Source: Roseisalinus antarcticus
GTDB lineage: Bacteria > Pseudomonadota > Alphaproteobacteria > Rhodobacterales > Rhodobacteraceae
Direction of reading: 5' to 3'
Assembly: GCF_900172355.1 (NCBI RefSeq)
Contig: NZ_FWFZ01000005.1
Location: forward strand, 62,001-126,000
DNA length: 64,000 nt
Below the pieces are notes generated by a model. That model had not been told where the DNA came from, ran no database searches, and was given only the letters and a program-made list of their open reading frames with translations. The position numbers and the translations under genes were made by a program. Below are positions 18,741-27,034 of the stretch, one piece after another (positions within the stretch are counted from its first letter, which is position 1; every line of letters starts with the position of its first letter).

Positions 18741-18932
18741 TCAGGTCTCGGAGGTGACCTTGTCCTTGAAACTTTCGTGGATGAACCGCGCGTCGCAATA
18801 GCCGCACTCGACGTAGCCCTTGTCGTGCGGGATCGAGTACCAGACGCGCGGGTGCCCCAGCGCACCGTCGCCGCCGTCGCAGGCAACGCGCCAGTCGGAC
18901 ACGATCTTGGTCTCGGGGGCGGGGATGCTCAT
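18741..18932 (-). CDS. CHCC zinc-finger domain protein
   Basis: 63 residues with the zf-CHCC pattern Cys18, His27, Cys43, Cys46 (CGYC near the end), plus the surrounding [10 protein letters not shown] and [11 protein letters not shown]. The family is related to the NDUFS6 accessory subunit of respiratory complex I, and alphaproteobacterial members are thought to bind zinc and help complex I. It lies upstream of polA in the same direction with a 61-bp gap. It is divergent from the ABC ATPase gene at 19017. Confidence 0.88.
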   Translation of the reverse strand: MSIPAPETKIVSDWRVACDGGDGALGHPRVWYSIPHDKGYVECGYCDARFIHESFKDKVTSET

Positions 18933-19016
18933 GGGAGGTGCCTCGTCTGGTTGCGACTTCGTGCACTCGGGCTTACATCGCAGGCAGGCGCTGTCAAGGC
19001 GCGAGGAGGAACGAGC

Positions 19017-19946
19017 ATGACCGGCAACGCCATCGAAATCACAGGATTGCGCAAGACCTACGGCGCCACGTCCGGGTCCGAGGCCAAGGAGGCGCTGAAG
19101 GGAATCGACCTCGCGATTCCGCAGGGCTCGATCTTCGGCTTGCTCGGGCCGAACGGCGCAGGCAAATCCACGCTGATCAATATCCTGGCCGGGCTGGTGA
19201 CGAAAACGGCAGGCTCGGTCAAGATCTGGGGCTTCGATCAGGACCGCAATCCGCGCCAGTCCCGCGCCGCCATCGGCGTGATGCCACAGGAATTGACGCT
19301 CGATCCGTTCTTTACGCCGCGCGCCTCGCTGGAGGTTCAGGCCGGGCTTTACGGCGTGCCGCGCGGGCAGCGCCGGACCGACGAGATTCTCGAGATCATC
19401 GGCCTCAGCGACAAGGCCGACGCCTATGCCCGCTCGCTCTCGGGGGGCATGCGGCGGCGGTTGCTGCTGGGCAAGGCGCTGGTGCATTCGCCGCAGATCC
19501 TCGTGCTGGACGAGCCCACGGCCGGCGTCGACATCGAGCTGCGCAACATGCTTTGGCAGAACGTGCGGCGCCTCAACGAGGACGGGATGACGATCATCCT
19601 GACCACCCATTACCTCGAAGAGGCCGAGGAGATGTGCGACGAGATCGCGATCATCAACAACGGCGAGGTGACGATCCGCGACACGACGGCCAACCTGCTG
19701 TCGCGGCTGGACGGCAAGACCATGGTCGTGCAGCCCGACAAGCCCACCGGCCCCCCCGCCATGCCCGAGGGCGTCACCTGTGCGGAGCGGCCCGGCGGCG
19801 CGCTGGCCTTTACCTACCAAAGTTCGCGGATCTCGGCCGAAACCGTCCTGGCGGCGGTCCACAATGCCGGTATCCGCATCCGCGACGTGAAGACCGAGCA
19901 GGCGAACCTGGAGGACGTGTTCCTCGATCTTACCCGCGCGAGCTGA
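19017..19946 (+). CDS. ABC-2 type exporter ATP-binding protein
   Basis: 309 residues. Walker A is GPNGAGKST, the signature is [10 protein letters not shown] and Walker B is [10 protein letters not shown], followed by the H-loop [11 protein letters not shown]. The fold and the C-terminal extension fit the CcmA/NodI-like branch of ATPases that drive ABC-2 exporters. A strong AGGAGGA lies before the ATG at 19017. The expected ABC-2 permease is not adjacent: the next gene is convergent. The substrate is therefore unknown, and the partner must be elsewhere in the genome. Confidence 0.92.
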   Translation: MTGNAIEITGLRKTYGATSGSEAKEALKGIDLAIPQGSIFGLLGPNGAGKSTLINILAGLVTKTAGSVKIWGFDQDRNPRQSRAAIGVMPQELTLDPFFTPRASLEVQAGLYGVPRGQRRTDEILEIIGLSDKADAYARSLSGGMRRRLLLGKALVHSPQILVLDEPTAGVDIELRNMLWQNVRRLNEDGMTIILTTHYLEEAEEMCDEIAIINNGEVTIRDTTANLLSRLDGKTMVVQPDKPTGPPAMPEGVTCAERPGGALAFTYQSSRISAETVLAAVHNAGIRIRDVKTEQANLEDVFLDLTRAS

Positions 19947-19957
19947 CGGCGCGGGCC

Positions 19958-21040
19958 TCAGGCCGGCTCTGGCGCCCTTTCCTTGCGGATCCGCTCACCC
20001 GTCTCGGCATCGAAGACGAAGATCCGCGCCGGATCGAACGACAGCCCGACGGTCTCGCCCTCCCTGCTGCGGATGTCGCCGCGCTCCTCCACGACGACCC
20101 GCTCACCCTGCGGCCCGATGAGGTAGGCGTAGCTTACCCCGCCAAGCGCCTCCGTCAGGTCGACGGTGTGGGTCGCGCCGTCCGGGTCGAGCGTCAAATG
20201 CTCGGGCCGCAGCCCGACGCTGACGCGGCGCCCCTCCGCCGGCAGGGTCACATCGGGGGAGAGGCTGCGGGCGAAGTCCGGCACCTCGACGGCGCCGCCC
20301 TTCACCGTGCCTTCGAGGAAGTTCATGGCCGGGGAGCCGATGAAGCCCGCCACAAAGCGGTTGTTCGGGTCGCGGTAGAGGTCGAGCGGCGCCCCGACCT
20401 GCTCGATCACGCCCTTGCGCAGCACCACGATCTTGTCGGCGAGGGTCATCGCCTCGACCTGGTCATGGGTGACGTAGATCATCGTCGCGCCGATCTCCTT
20501 GTGCAGGCGGGCGATCTCCACCCGCATCTCCACCCGCAGCTCGGCATCGAGGTTCGACAGCGGCTCGTCGAACAGGAACACCTCCGGCCCCCGCACGATG
20601 GCCCGCCCGATGGACACCCGCTGCCGCTGACCGCCGGAGAGGGCCGCGGGCTTGCGGGCGAGGTATTCGTCCAGCTTCAGGATGCGGCTCGCCTCGGCCA
20701 CCTTGGCGTCGATCTCGGCCTTGGGATGCTTGTTCATCTTAAGGCCGAAGCCCATGTTTTCCTTGACCGTCATGTGCGGATAGAGCGCGTAGGTCTGGAA
20801 CACCATCGCCACCCCCCGTTCCGACGGGTCGAGCCGCGTGACATCGCGCTTGCCGATGGAGATCTTGCCATCGGTTGTCTCTTCGAGCCCCGCTACCATG
20901 CGCAGCAGGGTGGACTTGCCGCAGCCCGAGGGGCCGACGAAGACGCAGAATTCGCCGTCCTCGATCTGCAGGTCGATCCCGTGGATCACCTGCGTGCTGC
21001 CATAGCGCTTGATCACATCGGAAAGCATCACTCCGGACAT
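19958..21040 (-). CDS. ugpC: Sugar ABC transporter ATPase (UgpC/MalK type)
   Basis: 360 residues. Walker [10 protein letters not shown], signature LSGGQRQRV, Walker [14 protein letters not shown] and the H-loop [12 protein letters not shown] are intact. A C-terminal TOBE-type regulatory domain follows (about residues 235-360, with [15 protein letters not shown]). It energises the two permeases encoded upstream in the same operon. The ATG at 21040 overlaps the stop of the glycoside hydrolase gene by one base. Last gene of the operon; it ends 11 bases from the convergent ABC exporter ATPase. Confidence 0.93.
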   Translation of the reverse strand: MSGVMLSDVIKRYGSTQVIHGIDLQIEDGEFCVFVGPSGCGKSTLLRMVAGLEETTDGKISIGKRDVTRLDPSERGVAMVFQTYALYPHMTVKENMGFGLKMNKHPKAEIDAKVAEASRILKLDEYLARKPAALSGGQRQRVSIGRAIVRGPEVFLFDEPLSNLDAELRVEMRVEIARLHKEIGATMIYVTHDQVEAMTLADKIVVLRKGVIEQVGAPLDLYRDPNNRFVAGFIGSPAMNFLEGTVKGGAVEVPDFARSLSPDVTLPAEGRRVSVGLRPEHLTLDPDGATHTVDLTEALGGVSYAYLIGPQGERVVVEERGDIRSREGETVGLSFDPARIFVFDAETGERIRKERAPEPA

Positions 21041-22143
21041 CAGCCGGTCTCCTTCTGTCCTTGGGGGGCGTCCTTGCCCGTCAGGGTCGCGATCGTGGCG
21101 ATCTCGGCCGGGTCGTAGGGGCTGCCGTCTTCGTGCAGCAGGTCGTGGAACCACTTGCTTCGGTCCGGGGTCCCGCCGTGGGCGCGGACGAGCTCGTCCG
21201 GCCAGGGAAGCCAGGTCTGGGTGCGGCCCTTGACCAGGCCCCATTGAAAGCAGCCCACCCCGCGTTCGTGGAACAGGATCATCTGGTCCGGGATCCGGCT
21301 GTCCACCGCGCGGGCCATCCATTCGGTGCAGATCACCGGTCGGTCCAGAGCGGAGAGATAGTCGATGAAGTGCGCGACGCGGTCGCGGTTCCAATAGGCG
21401 TGAAAGGTCACGATGTCGGACTGCCGCAGGGCGCTGCGGTCGATCTCTGTCTGGTAGGGATGCGCGTCCTCGTCGGGCAGCGGAGTCGTCCAGGCAGCAA
21501 CGGTAAGCGGCTGCAGCGGCGCCTCGTCCCGCGCCCAGGCAAAGCAGCTTTCCATCAGGGACAGGGCGGCGGCCTCCAGGTCGGCATCGAATTGCGAATA
21601 GGCGGTCTTGTCGAAATCCATCCGGTTGCCGGGCTCGTTGTAGAGATCCCAGAACAGGATGCGCCGGTCGTCGCGGAAACGGGCGACGATGTCGCAGACA
21701 TAGGCCTCAAGTTGGGGGCGAAGGGTGTGGTCCATCACCGCCGCGCGCCCGGGCGAGGCCACGGCGCGGCTGTTGTGGATGCCGGGCACCGGGTCGGGCT
21801 GCGGGCCCCAGACGGGTTCCTCTCCGCCAAAGCCGCAATCGTCGAAGAGGCACAGCACCGTGTCGATCCCGTGCCCTGCGGCAAGGTCCATCATCCGGTC
21901 GATCCGGCCGATCAGCCCGTCGCGGTCGTGCACCCAGCCGAGGAACGGCAGGTTGACCCGGACAGCGTTGAAGCCGGCATCGGCGGCCCAACCGAGCTCT
22001 CGGTCAATGGTGGCGGCGTCGAAGGTATCGCCATGCCACATCTCGATGAAATTGACGGCGGTCGAGGGCAGGAAGTTCAGGCCGCAGATCCAGGGCCGCG
22101 CCTGCCACCAGTTTCTTGCCTCTGCTTCGGTCCAGCGGTCCAT
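21040..22143 (-). CDS. Clan GH-A (GH5-like) glycoside hydrolase
   Basis: 367 residues in a TIM-barrel glycosidase pattern. The likely acid/base is Glu170 in WDLYNEPGN and the nucleophile Glu274 in VICTEWMAR, the spacing expected of clan GH-A retaining enzymes. No signal peptide is present, so it should act on imported oligosaccharides in the cytosol. I start it at the ATG at 22143 (MDRWTEAEAR); a TTG at 22215 that overlaps the solute-binding protein stop is an alternative. It sits between the solute-binding and ATPase genes of a sugar transporter operon, implying uptake coupled to hydrolysis. The sugar cannot be named from sequence. Confidence 0.8.
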   Translation of the reverse strand: MDRWTEAEARNWWQARPWICGLNFLPSTAVNFIEMWHGDTFDAATIDRELGWAADAGFNAVRVNLPFLGWVHDRDGLIGRIDRMMDLAAGHGIDTVLCLFDDCGFGGEEPVWGPQPDPVPGIHNSRAVASPGRAAVMDHTLRPQLEAYVCDIVARFRDDRRILFWDLYNEPGNRMDFDKTAYSQFDADLEAAALSLMESCFAWARDEAPLQPLTVAAWTTPLPDEDAHPYQTEIDRSALRQSDIVTFHAYWNRDRVAHFIDYLSALDRPVICTEWMARAVDSRIPDQMILFHERGVGCFQWGLVKGRTQTWLPWPDELVRAHGGTPDRSKWFHDLLHEDGSPYDPAEIATIATLTGKDAPQGQKETG

Positions 22144-22211
22144 ATGGGCCCCCACCGGGTTGTGCGTCACAAGAAAGCGGCCCCGCCGGTCCCCCGGCGA
22201 GGCCGGAACGG

Positions 22212-23486
22212 TCAACGGTCCAGCAGGTCCTGCACCTCGATCTCGGCATCGGCCAGCGCGTCGTCCACCGACTTGCCGGTCAGCCAGATCGCCTGAAGCT
22301 CGCGGTTCAGCACGTCCTGGATCGCGCCGTAGCGGGGCGACGGCGGGGTGTCCTTGGCGATGGCGGCGGTGCCGGTGTATTCATCGCGGTGCGGCAGCGA
22401 CTGGTAGGCCTCGCTGTCCACCACCGACTGGCGGACGGACATGTGGCCGGTGCGCGCCCAGTCGATGTTGTGGTCGTTGATGAAGGCCAGCACCTCCAGC
22501 GCGGCTGTCCTCTTGTCGCCCTCCAGCGTCGACGGGATCGCCCACATGTGGCTGTCGGCCCATGTGGCACCGGTCTCGAACAGGGTCGGGAAGTCGGCGA
22601 CATAGTAGTCGGACAGCGCCACCTCGGGATCCGCGGCCTGCGCGTCGTAGAAGTCCACCACCCAGGTGCCATTGACCAGGATCGCGGCCTCTCCGTTCAG
22701 GAACGCCTGCTGACTGTCGGCATAATTCAGCTGCGGATTGGCAAGATCCGCATCAAACAGCTGCGTGATCGCGGTGACCGCGTTGCGCGCCGCCTCGTTG
22801 TCGATGGTGGCGGTGCCGTCCTCGGTGAAGATGTTGGCGTTCTGCTGCCACATCAGCGCCAGCACCAGCCGCACCCCGATCGGGAATTGCGCGAAGTCTG
22901 CGGCGAGGTAATCCTGGCCTGTCGCCTCTTTCACCATCTGCGCGTGTTCCAGCATCTCTTCGGGGGAGCTGGGCAGCACGGGGCGGCCATCCTCGACCAG
23001 GCCCGCCTCGGCCATCAGGTCCATGTTCACGTGCCAGAGGTTGGCGTGGAAATCCATCGGAACGCCGTAGATCCCGCCGTCGTAGCTGACCGCGTCCAGC
23101 GCCGCCGGGGACCAGTCGGAGGGGTCGATCCCCGCCGACTCGAGGTCGCCCGAGATCTCGGCCAGCGCACCGAGGCCCGCGAATTCCGGGATCCGGTGAC
23201 GGTGCATGACGTGGACGTCCGGCGGGGTGCCGCCGGCATAGGCCGCCTTGATCTGGTCATAGTAATTGCCCCAGTCGGTGGGCAGCGTGTTGATCGTCAC
23301 GCCCTCGATCTCGGCATCGGCGGCGTTGATGATCGACTGGATGATGCAGGGCTCGCCCGTGCTGGTGGTGGTGTCGGTGCCGGCATCCTCGCAGGCTCCG
23401 AAGAAGCGGCCGAGCGTGATCTCTTGCGCCACGCCTCCGGTGGCGAAGGACGCGGCGGCGGCCGCGGTCAAAAGGATATGTTTCAT
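22212..23486 (-). CDS. Carbohydrate ABC transporter solute-binding protein
   Basis: 424 residues with a signal peptide (MKHILLTAAAAASFATGGVA, cleavage near residue 20), so periplasmic. It matches family 1 extracellular solute-binding proteins (PPDVHVMHRHRIPEF, YGVPMDFHANLWHVN, GEAAILVNGTWVVDF). Cys32 and Cys47 could form a disulfide near the N-terminus. It is the third gene of the operon, 27 bases after the second permease, with an AGGGAGGA-like ribosome binding site that probably raises its expression. The ligand is likely an oligosaccharide, judging from the adjoining glycoside hydrolase. Confidence 0.92.
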   Translation of the reverse strand: MKHILLTAAAAASFATGGVAQEITLGRFFGACEDAGTDTTTSTGEPCIIQSIINAADAEIEGVTINTLPTDWGNYYDQIKAAYAGGTPPDVHVMHRHRIPEFAGLGALAEISGDLESAGIDPSDWSPAALDAVSYDGGIYGVPMDFHANLWHVNMDLMAEAGLVEDGRPVLPSSPEEMLEHAQMVKEATGQDYLAADFAQFPIGVRLVLALMWQQNANIFTEDGTATIDNEAARNAVTAITQLFDADLANPQLNYADSQQAFLNGEAAILVNGTWVVDFYDAQAADPEVALSDYYVADFPTLFETGATWADSHMWAIPSTLEGDKRTAALEVLAFINDHNIDWARTGHMSVRQSVVDSEAYQSLPHRDEYTGTAAIAKDTPPSPRYGAIQDVLNRELQAIWLTGKSVDDALADAEIEVQDLLDR

Positions 23487-23513
23487 GGTCTTCCTCCCTT
23501 GGTGTCTTGGATT

Positions 23514-24347
23514 TCAGCCCTTGGATCCGCCGGCGGTCATGGCCTGGACCACGTATCGCTGGAAAATCAGGAACAGGATCACGACCGGAAGCGAGGCGAT
23601 GACGCCCGAGGCCATAACGCGGCCCAGCCCTTCCGATTGTGCAAAGTTCGACTGGATGCTGGCGAGGCCCAGCGTGATGGTGAAATATTCCCGCTGCTGG
23701 GCGCTTACGAGCGGCCAGAGGTAGTCATTCCACGCATAGAGAAATGTGAGGATCGCCAGCGTCATCATCGCGGGCCGGGCGAGCGGCAGCATCACGTACC
23801 AGAAAATCTTGAGCCAGCCGACGCCGTCCAGCCGGGCCGCCTCTTCGATGTCCTTGGGGATCGCCCGAAAGAACTGCATCATCAGAAACACGCCGATCGG
23901 CACGGCCATCCGCGGCAGGATCAGCGCGTGATAGGAATTGTGCCAGCCGAAATCGGCAAACATCGTATAAAGCGGGATGAACACGGCCTGCTCGGGCACC
24001 ATCAGCCCAATCAGGCAGATGATCGTGATCGTCGTCTTGAACGGAAAGTCCAGCCGCGCCAGGGCATAGCCCGCGGTGGTCGATACGGCGAGCACCCCAA
24101 GCGTCATGCCCAGCGCCACGATCACCGAATTCAGGAACCACCAGGGCGTCTGCCCGAAGGCAAAGAGCGCGGCATAGTTCTCGGCGGTGAACGGAAGCGG
24201 GATCAGACCGAACGCGGTGGTCGAGGTCGTCCGCGCCAGCACCTCGTTGGGCTGGAACGACAGCGAGACCATCCAGATCGTCGGCACCAGCCACAGGAAG
24301 GCCGGAATGGAGAGGCCAAGGACCAGCCAGTAATATCCGCGATTCAT
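23514..24347 (-). CDS. Carbohydrate ABC transporter permease (MalG type)
   Basis: 277 residues with six predicted membrane helices. The cytoplasmic EAA loop is visible as EEAARLDGVGWLKIFWYVMLP, which docks on the ATPase. The second permease of a CUT1-type importer. The ATG at 24347 overlaps the stop of the first permease by one base, and the gene is followed 27 bases later by the solute-binding protein gene. Confidence 0.92.
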   Translation of the reverse strand: MNRGYYWLVLGLSIPAFLWLVPTIWMVSLSFQPNEVLARTTSTTAFGLIPLPFTAENYAALFAFGQTPWWFLNSVIVALGMTLGVLAVSTTAGYALARLDFPFKTTITIICLIGLMVPEQAVFIPLYTMFADFGWHNSYHALILPRMAVPIGVFLMMQFFRAIPKDIEEAARLDGVGWLKIFWYVMLPLARPAMMTLAILTFLYAWNDYLWPLVSAQQREYFTITLGLASIQSNFAQSEGLGRVMASGVIASLPVVILFLIFQRYVVQAMTAGGSKG

Positions 24348-25411
24348 CAGCTCTTCTCCCGTCCGACGATGAACTGGATCACCGAAAAGGTGCCCATGAT
24401 GACAAAGAGGAAGACAGCCATGGCGCTTGCCCGCCCAAGGTCGCTGTCGCGGAACCCGGTCTGGTAGATGTAGCGGACAAGCACCTGGGTGCTGTCGTTC
24501 GGCCCGCCCTGCGTCATCAGATGCGCCTGGCCGAAGACCTGGAAATGCAGGATGATCTGCAGGACCACGACCAACGTGATCGTGCGCTTGAGGTTGGGCA
24601 GCGTGACATACCAGAACGCTCGCACCCCCCGCGCATTGTCCAGCGCCGCCGCCTCGTAGATGTCCTTGGAGATATCCTGGAGCCCGGCGAGGAACAGGAT
24701 CATCGCGATCCCAAGCGACCACCAGATCGTGGCGATCACGATGGCCGCCATGGCGAATTGCTGATCGGTCAACCAGTTGATCGGTGTGCCGCCGAGCGTC
24801 TCGGTGATGTTGGCGATCAGGCCCTGACGGGGCGAGAACATGATCTGCCAGATCAGGGTCACGACCGTCACCGACAGTACCTGGCTGAGGAAAAACAGCG
24901 TTCGCAGGATGCCCATGGCCCGGGTCTCGCGGTTCATCGCGGCGGCCAGCACCAGCGCAGATGCGGTCACCCCCGGCACGGCCAGCCCCACGAAGACCAG
25001 CGTGTTGCCCACGGTCGGCCAGAACCGCCGGTCGTACCAGCGTCCCTCTTCGCCGGGATGGAAACCGGGGATGATCACCAGAAGCAGCGACGCCACCCCC
25101 AGAGCGATGGCATTGAAGCGGCCAAGTCGGTCCGCTCGGCGAAGCAGGACGGAAAGTGCAAGGCCGATCAGGCCCAGGATCTGCCAGAAAGGCGCCGACA
25201 GCAGCCCCCAGGTGATGTTGCGGCCCCACATGACCCGCTCGTAGTTGCGCAGCCCCACGAATTCCTTGGCGTCGGGGTTGAACGCGACGGCGAGCAGGTT
25301 CCAGTCGTGCAGGCTGATCCAGACCCCGCGAAAGAACGGATAGACCAGGAACAAGGCGTAAGTGGCCAGGAACGGCGCCAGCAAGAGCCATGCAGCCTGC
25401 CTCTGGCTCAA
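24347..25411 (-). CDS. Carbohydrate ABC transporter permease (MalF type)
   Basis: About 354 residues with an enlarged region after the first helices, as in MalF-like permeases. The EAA loop is YEAAALDNARGVRAFWYVTLP. The frame has no ATG near its start: TTG at 25411 (preceded by GGAGG, though closely spaced) gives LSQRQAAWLLLAPF as the N-terminus, while a TTG at 25501 would extend it by 30 residues into the operator. The start is therefore uncertain. First gene of the operon, divergent from the LacI regulator, with the AT-rich dyad at 25484-25513 between them. Confidence 0.85.
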   Translation of the reverse strand: MSQRQAAWLLLAPFLATYALFLVYPFFRGVWISLHDWNLLAVAFNPDAKEFVGLRNYERVMWGRNITWGLLSAPFWQILGLIGLALSVLLRRADRLGRFNAIALGVASLLLVIIPGFHPGEEGRWYDRRFWPTVGNTLVFVGLAVPGVTASALVLAAAMNRETRAMGILRTLFFLSQVLSVTVVTLIWQIMFSPRQGLIANITETLGGTPINWLTDQQFAMAAIVIATIWWSLGIAMILFLAGLQDISKDIYEAAALDNARGVRAFWYVTLPNLKRTITLVVVLQIILHFQVFGQAHLMTQGGPNDSTQVLVRYIYQTGFRDSDLGRASAMAVFLFVIMGTFSVIQFIVGREKS

Positions 25412-25483
25412 TTGCCTCCGGATCGCCTCACGTATCGTCCCCTCCCCGATCCAATGCCGATATTCCAAACACGATTCTGCTTG

Positions 25484-25513
25484 TGGTAATATTATTAGCA
25501 ATATTTATTACCA
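25484..25513. promoter_or_regulatory. AT-rich inverted repeat, putative LacI-family operator
   Basis: TGGTAATA (25484-25491) and TATTACCA (25506-25513) form perfect 8-bp arms around a 14-bp spacer. The self-complementary AATATT also occurs twice (25488-25493, 25500-25505). It lies between the divergent LacI gene and sugar transporter operon in an otherwise GC-rich window. Confidence 0.55.
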
Positions 25514-25547
25514 AAAGGCAAGCCCTGGTGGAAATCAACACAGTATA

Positions 25548-26576
25548 ATGAAATACAAGGGAAAACCGCAGAAGGCCCGGGTCACGATGAAGGACGTGGC
25601 CCTGCAGGCCGGCGTGTCGCAATCCACTGTGTCCTTCGTTCTCAACGGGCTCGAGGACATGCGCATCAGCCGCGAGACCCGCAAGCGCGTGATGGCCGCG
25701 GTCGCGGAGCTGGGCTATCGCCCCCGCGGCGCCGGCCGGCCGCCCAGGACCGTCGGTCGCGGCGTGATCGGCATGATCTTCGACGAGGTCGCAACCAGCC
25801 CCTTCGCCGCGATCTCCGTCGAGGGAGCGCAGGAAGAGGCCTGGAAAAACAACGTGATGCTCGAGGTCGCGATGACGGGTGGCGATGCGACATACGAGAA
25901 CGAGATCCTGCGGAAATGGGCTCAGGACGACGTGGTCGGCGTCATCTACGGCTCGATCCTCACGCGCGAGGCCAGCCCCCCAGAGATGCTGGCCCGCCAC
26001 CGCGCGGTCCTGCTCAATTGCCACGACCCCGAGGAACGCTACGCCTCGGTCGTTCCGGCCGAACGGCGGGGCGGAGAAGTCGCCACCGCCGCCCTCATCG
26101 CCGAGGGGCACCGCCGGATCGCCTTCATCTCGGGCGAGCCCTGGATGGACGCCTCCGATCAGCGCATGGAGGGCTATGAGCGCGCCCTGCGCCAGGCCCG
26201 CATCCCGGTCGACCCTTCGCTGATCGTCGAGGGAAACTTCCTGCCCTCGGGCGGGCGTGAGGCGACGCTCCGGCTGATGTCCGCCCCCGCCCGCCCCGAC
26301 GCGATCTTCTGCGCCAACGATCTCACGGCCATCGGCTGCTACGAGGTGCTCAAGGAAATGGGCGAAACCGTCGGGCAGACCATCGCCGTCATGGGCTACG
26401 ACGACCAGGAAATCGCCCAGCACCTCTCCCCCGCCCTCTCCACCGTCCTGCTGCCCCACCGCGAGCTCGGTCAATGGAGCGTCGACTACCTGCTCTCAAC
26501 CAGCACGGAGCGGCCGCAGGAACGGATGGAGTGCCCCCTCGTCCTGCGCGGCTCGCACCACAAGCCCGCCGCCTGA
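25548..26576 (+). CDS. LacI-family transcriptional regulator
   Basis: 342 residues. The N-terminal helix-turn-helix is TMKDVALQAGVSQSTVSFVL (about residues 14-33), followed by a hinge and a periplasmic-binding-protein-like sugar domain (GVIGMIFDEVATSPF, later FCANDLTAIGCYEVL). It is divergent from the sugar transporter operon and probably represses it until the sugar binds. The ATG at 25548 is used because the upstream frame is unconvincing; it lacks a clear ribosome binding site, and the ATG at 25587 (before KDVALQAG) is an alternative. Confidence 0.92.
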   Translation: MKYKGKPQKARVTMKDVALQAGVSQSTVSFVLNGLEDMRISRETRKRVMAAVAELGYRPRGAGRPPRTVGRGVIGMIFDEVATSPFAAISVEGAQEEAWKNNVMLEVAMTGGDATYENEILRKWAQDDVVGVIYGSILTREASPPEMLARHRAVLLNCHDPEERYASVVPAERRGGEVATAALIAEGHRRIAFISGEPWMDASDQRMEGYERALRQARIPVDPSLIVEGNFLPSGGREATLRLMSAPARPDAIFCANDLTAIGCYEVLKEMGETVGQTIAVMGYDDQEIAQHLSPALSTVLLPHRELGQWSVDYLLSTSTERPQERMECPLVLRGSHHKPAA

Positions 26577-26590
26577 CCGCCCGGGCGGGC

Positions 26591-26630
26591 CCCCTCCTTC
26601 ATCTTGGCCGAAAACTCCCGCCGGAGGCTC
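26591..26630 (-). repeat. Dispersed hairpin-tail repeat, copy 4
   Basis: On the minus strand this reads GAGCCTCCGGCGGGAGTTTT followed by CGGCCAAGATGAAGGAGG, nearly identical to copy 1 at 8055-8091. It fills the gap between the convergent LacI and HIT genes. Confidence 0.7.
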
Positions 26631-26666
26631 CGACCCCGCAATCCGTCCGTCGGCCGGTCCGGCGCC

Positions 26667-27026
26667 CTAACCCAGCAACGGGCCCAGGGGACGGCCGGCC
26701 AGGATATGGACGTGGAAATGGGGCACTTCCTGCATCCCGTCCTCGCGCGCGTTCATGATGGCGCGGAATCCCCCTTCGACCCCGGACATCTCGCAGACAT
26801 CGCCGACGGCGCGCCAGAAATCCAGGATCTCGCCGTCAGGGGCGGCGGCCAGGAAATGGTCCAGCGTCATGTAGGCGCCCTTCGGGATGACCAGCACATG
26901 CACCGGCGCCTGCGGACGGATATCGCGAAACGCCAGGCTGTGCTCGGTCTCGTGGACCTTGTCGCAGGGGATCTCGCCGCGCAGCAGCTTGGCGAAGATG
27001 TTCTCGGGGTCGTAGGTGAATTCCAT
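26667..27026 (-). CDS. HIT-family nucleotide hydrolase
   Basis: 119 residues, typical of Hint-branch HIT proteins, which hydrolyse adenosine phosphoramidates and related nucleotides. The triad motif HFHVHILAG gives His103, His105 and His107, with the active-site His at 105 by family analogy. The ATG at 27026 follows GAGG; an ATG four codons upstream is less well placed. It follows the glycosyltransferase gene by only eight bases on the same strand, so it may share its transcript although the functions seem unrelated. Confidence 0.9.
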   Translation of the reverse strand: MEFTYDPENIFAKLLRGEIPCDKVHETEHSLAFRDIRPQAPVHVLVIPKGAYMTLDHFLAAAPDGEILDFWRAVGDVCEMSGVEGGFRAIMNAREDGMQEVPHFHVHILAGRPLGPLLG

Positions 27027-27034
27027 GGGTGTCC

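Noticed and set aside
16799-18757. A 652-residue plus-strand frame opposite polA
   Set aside because: polA has intact catalytic motifs in the other direction; the shadow has none.
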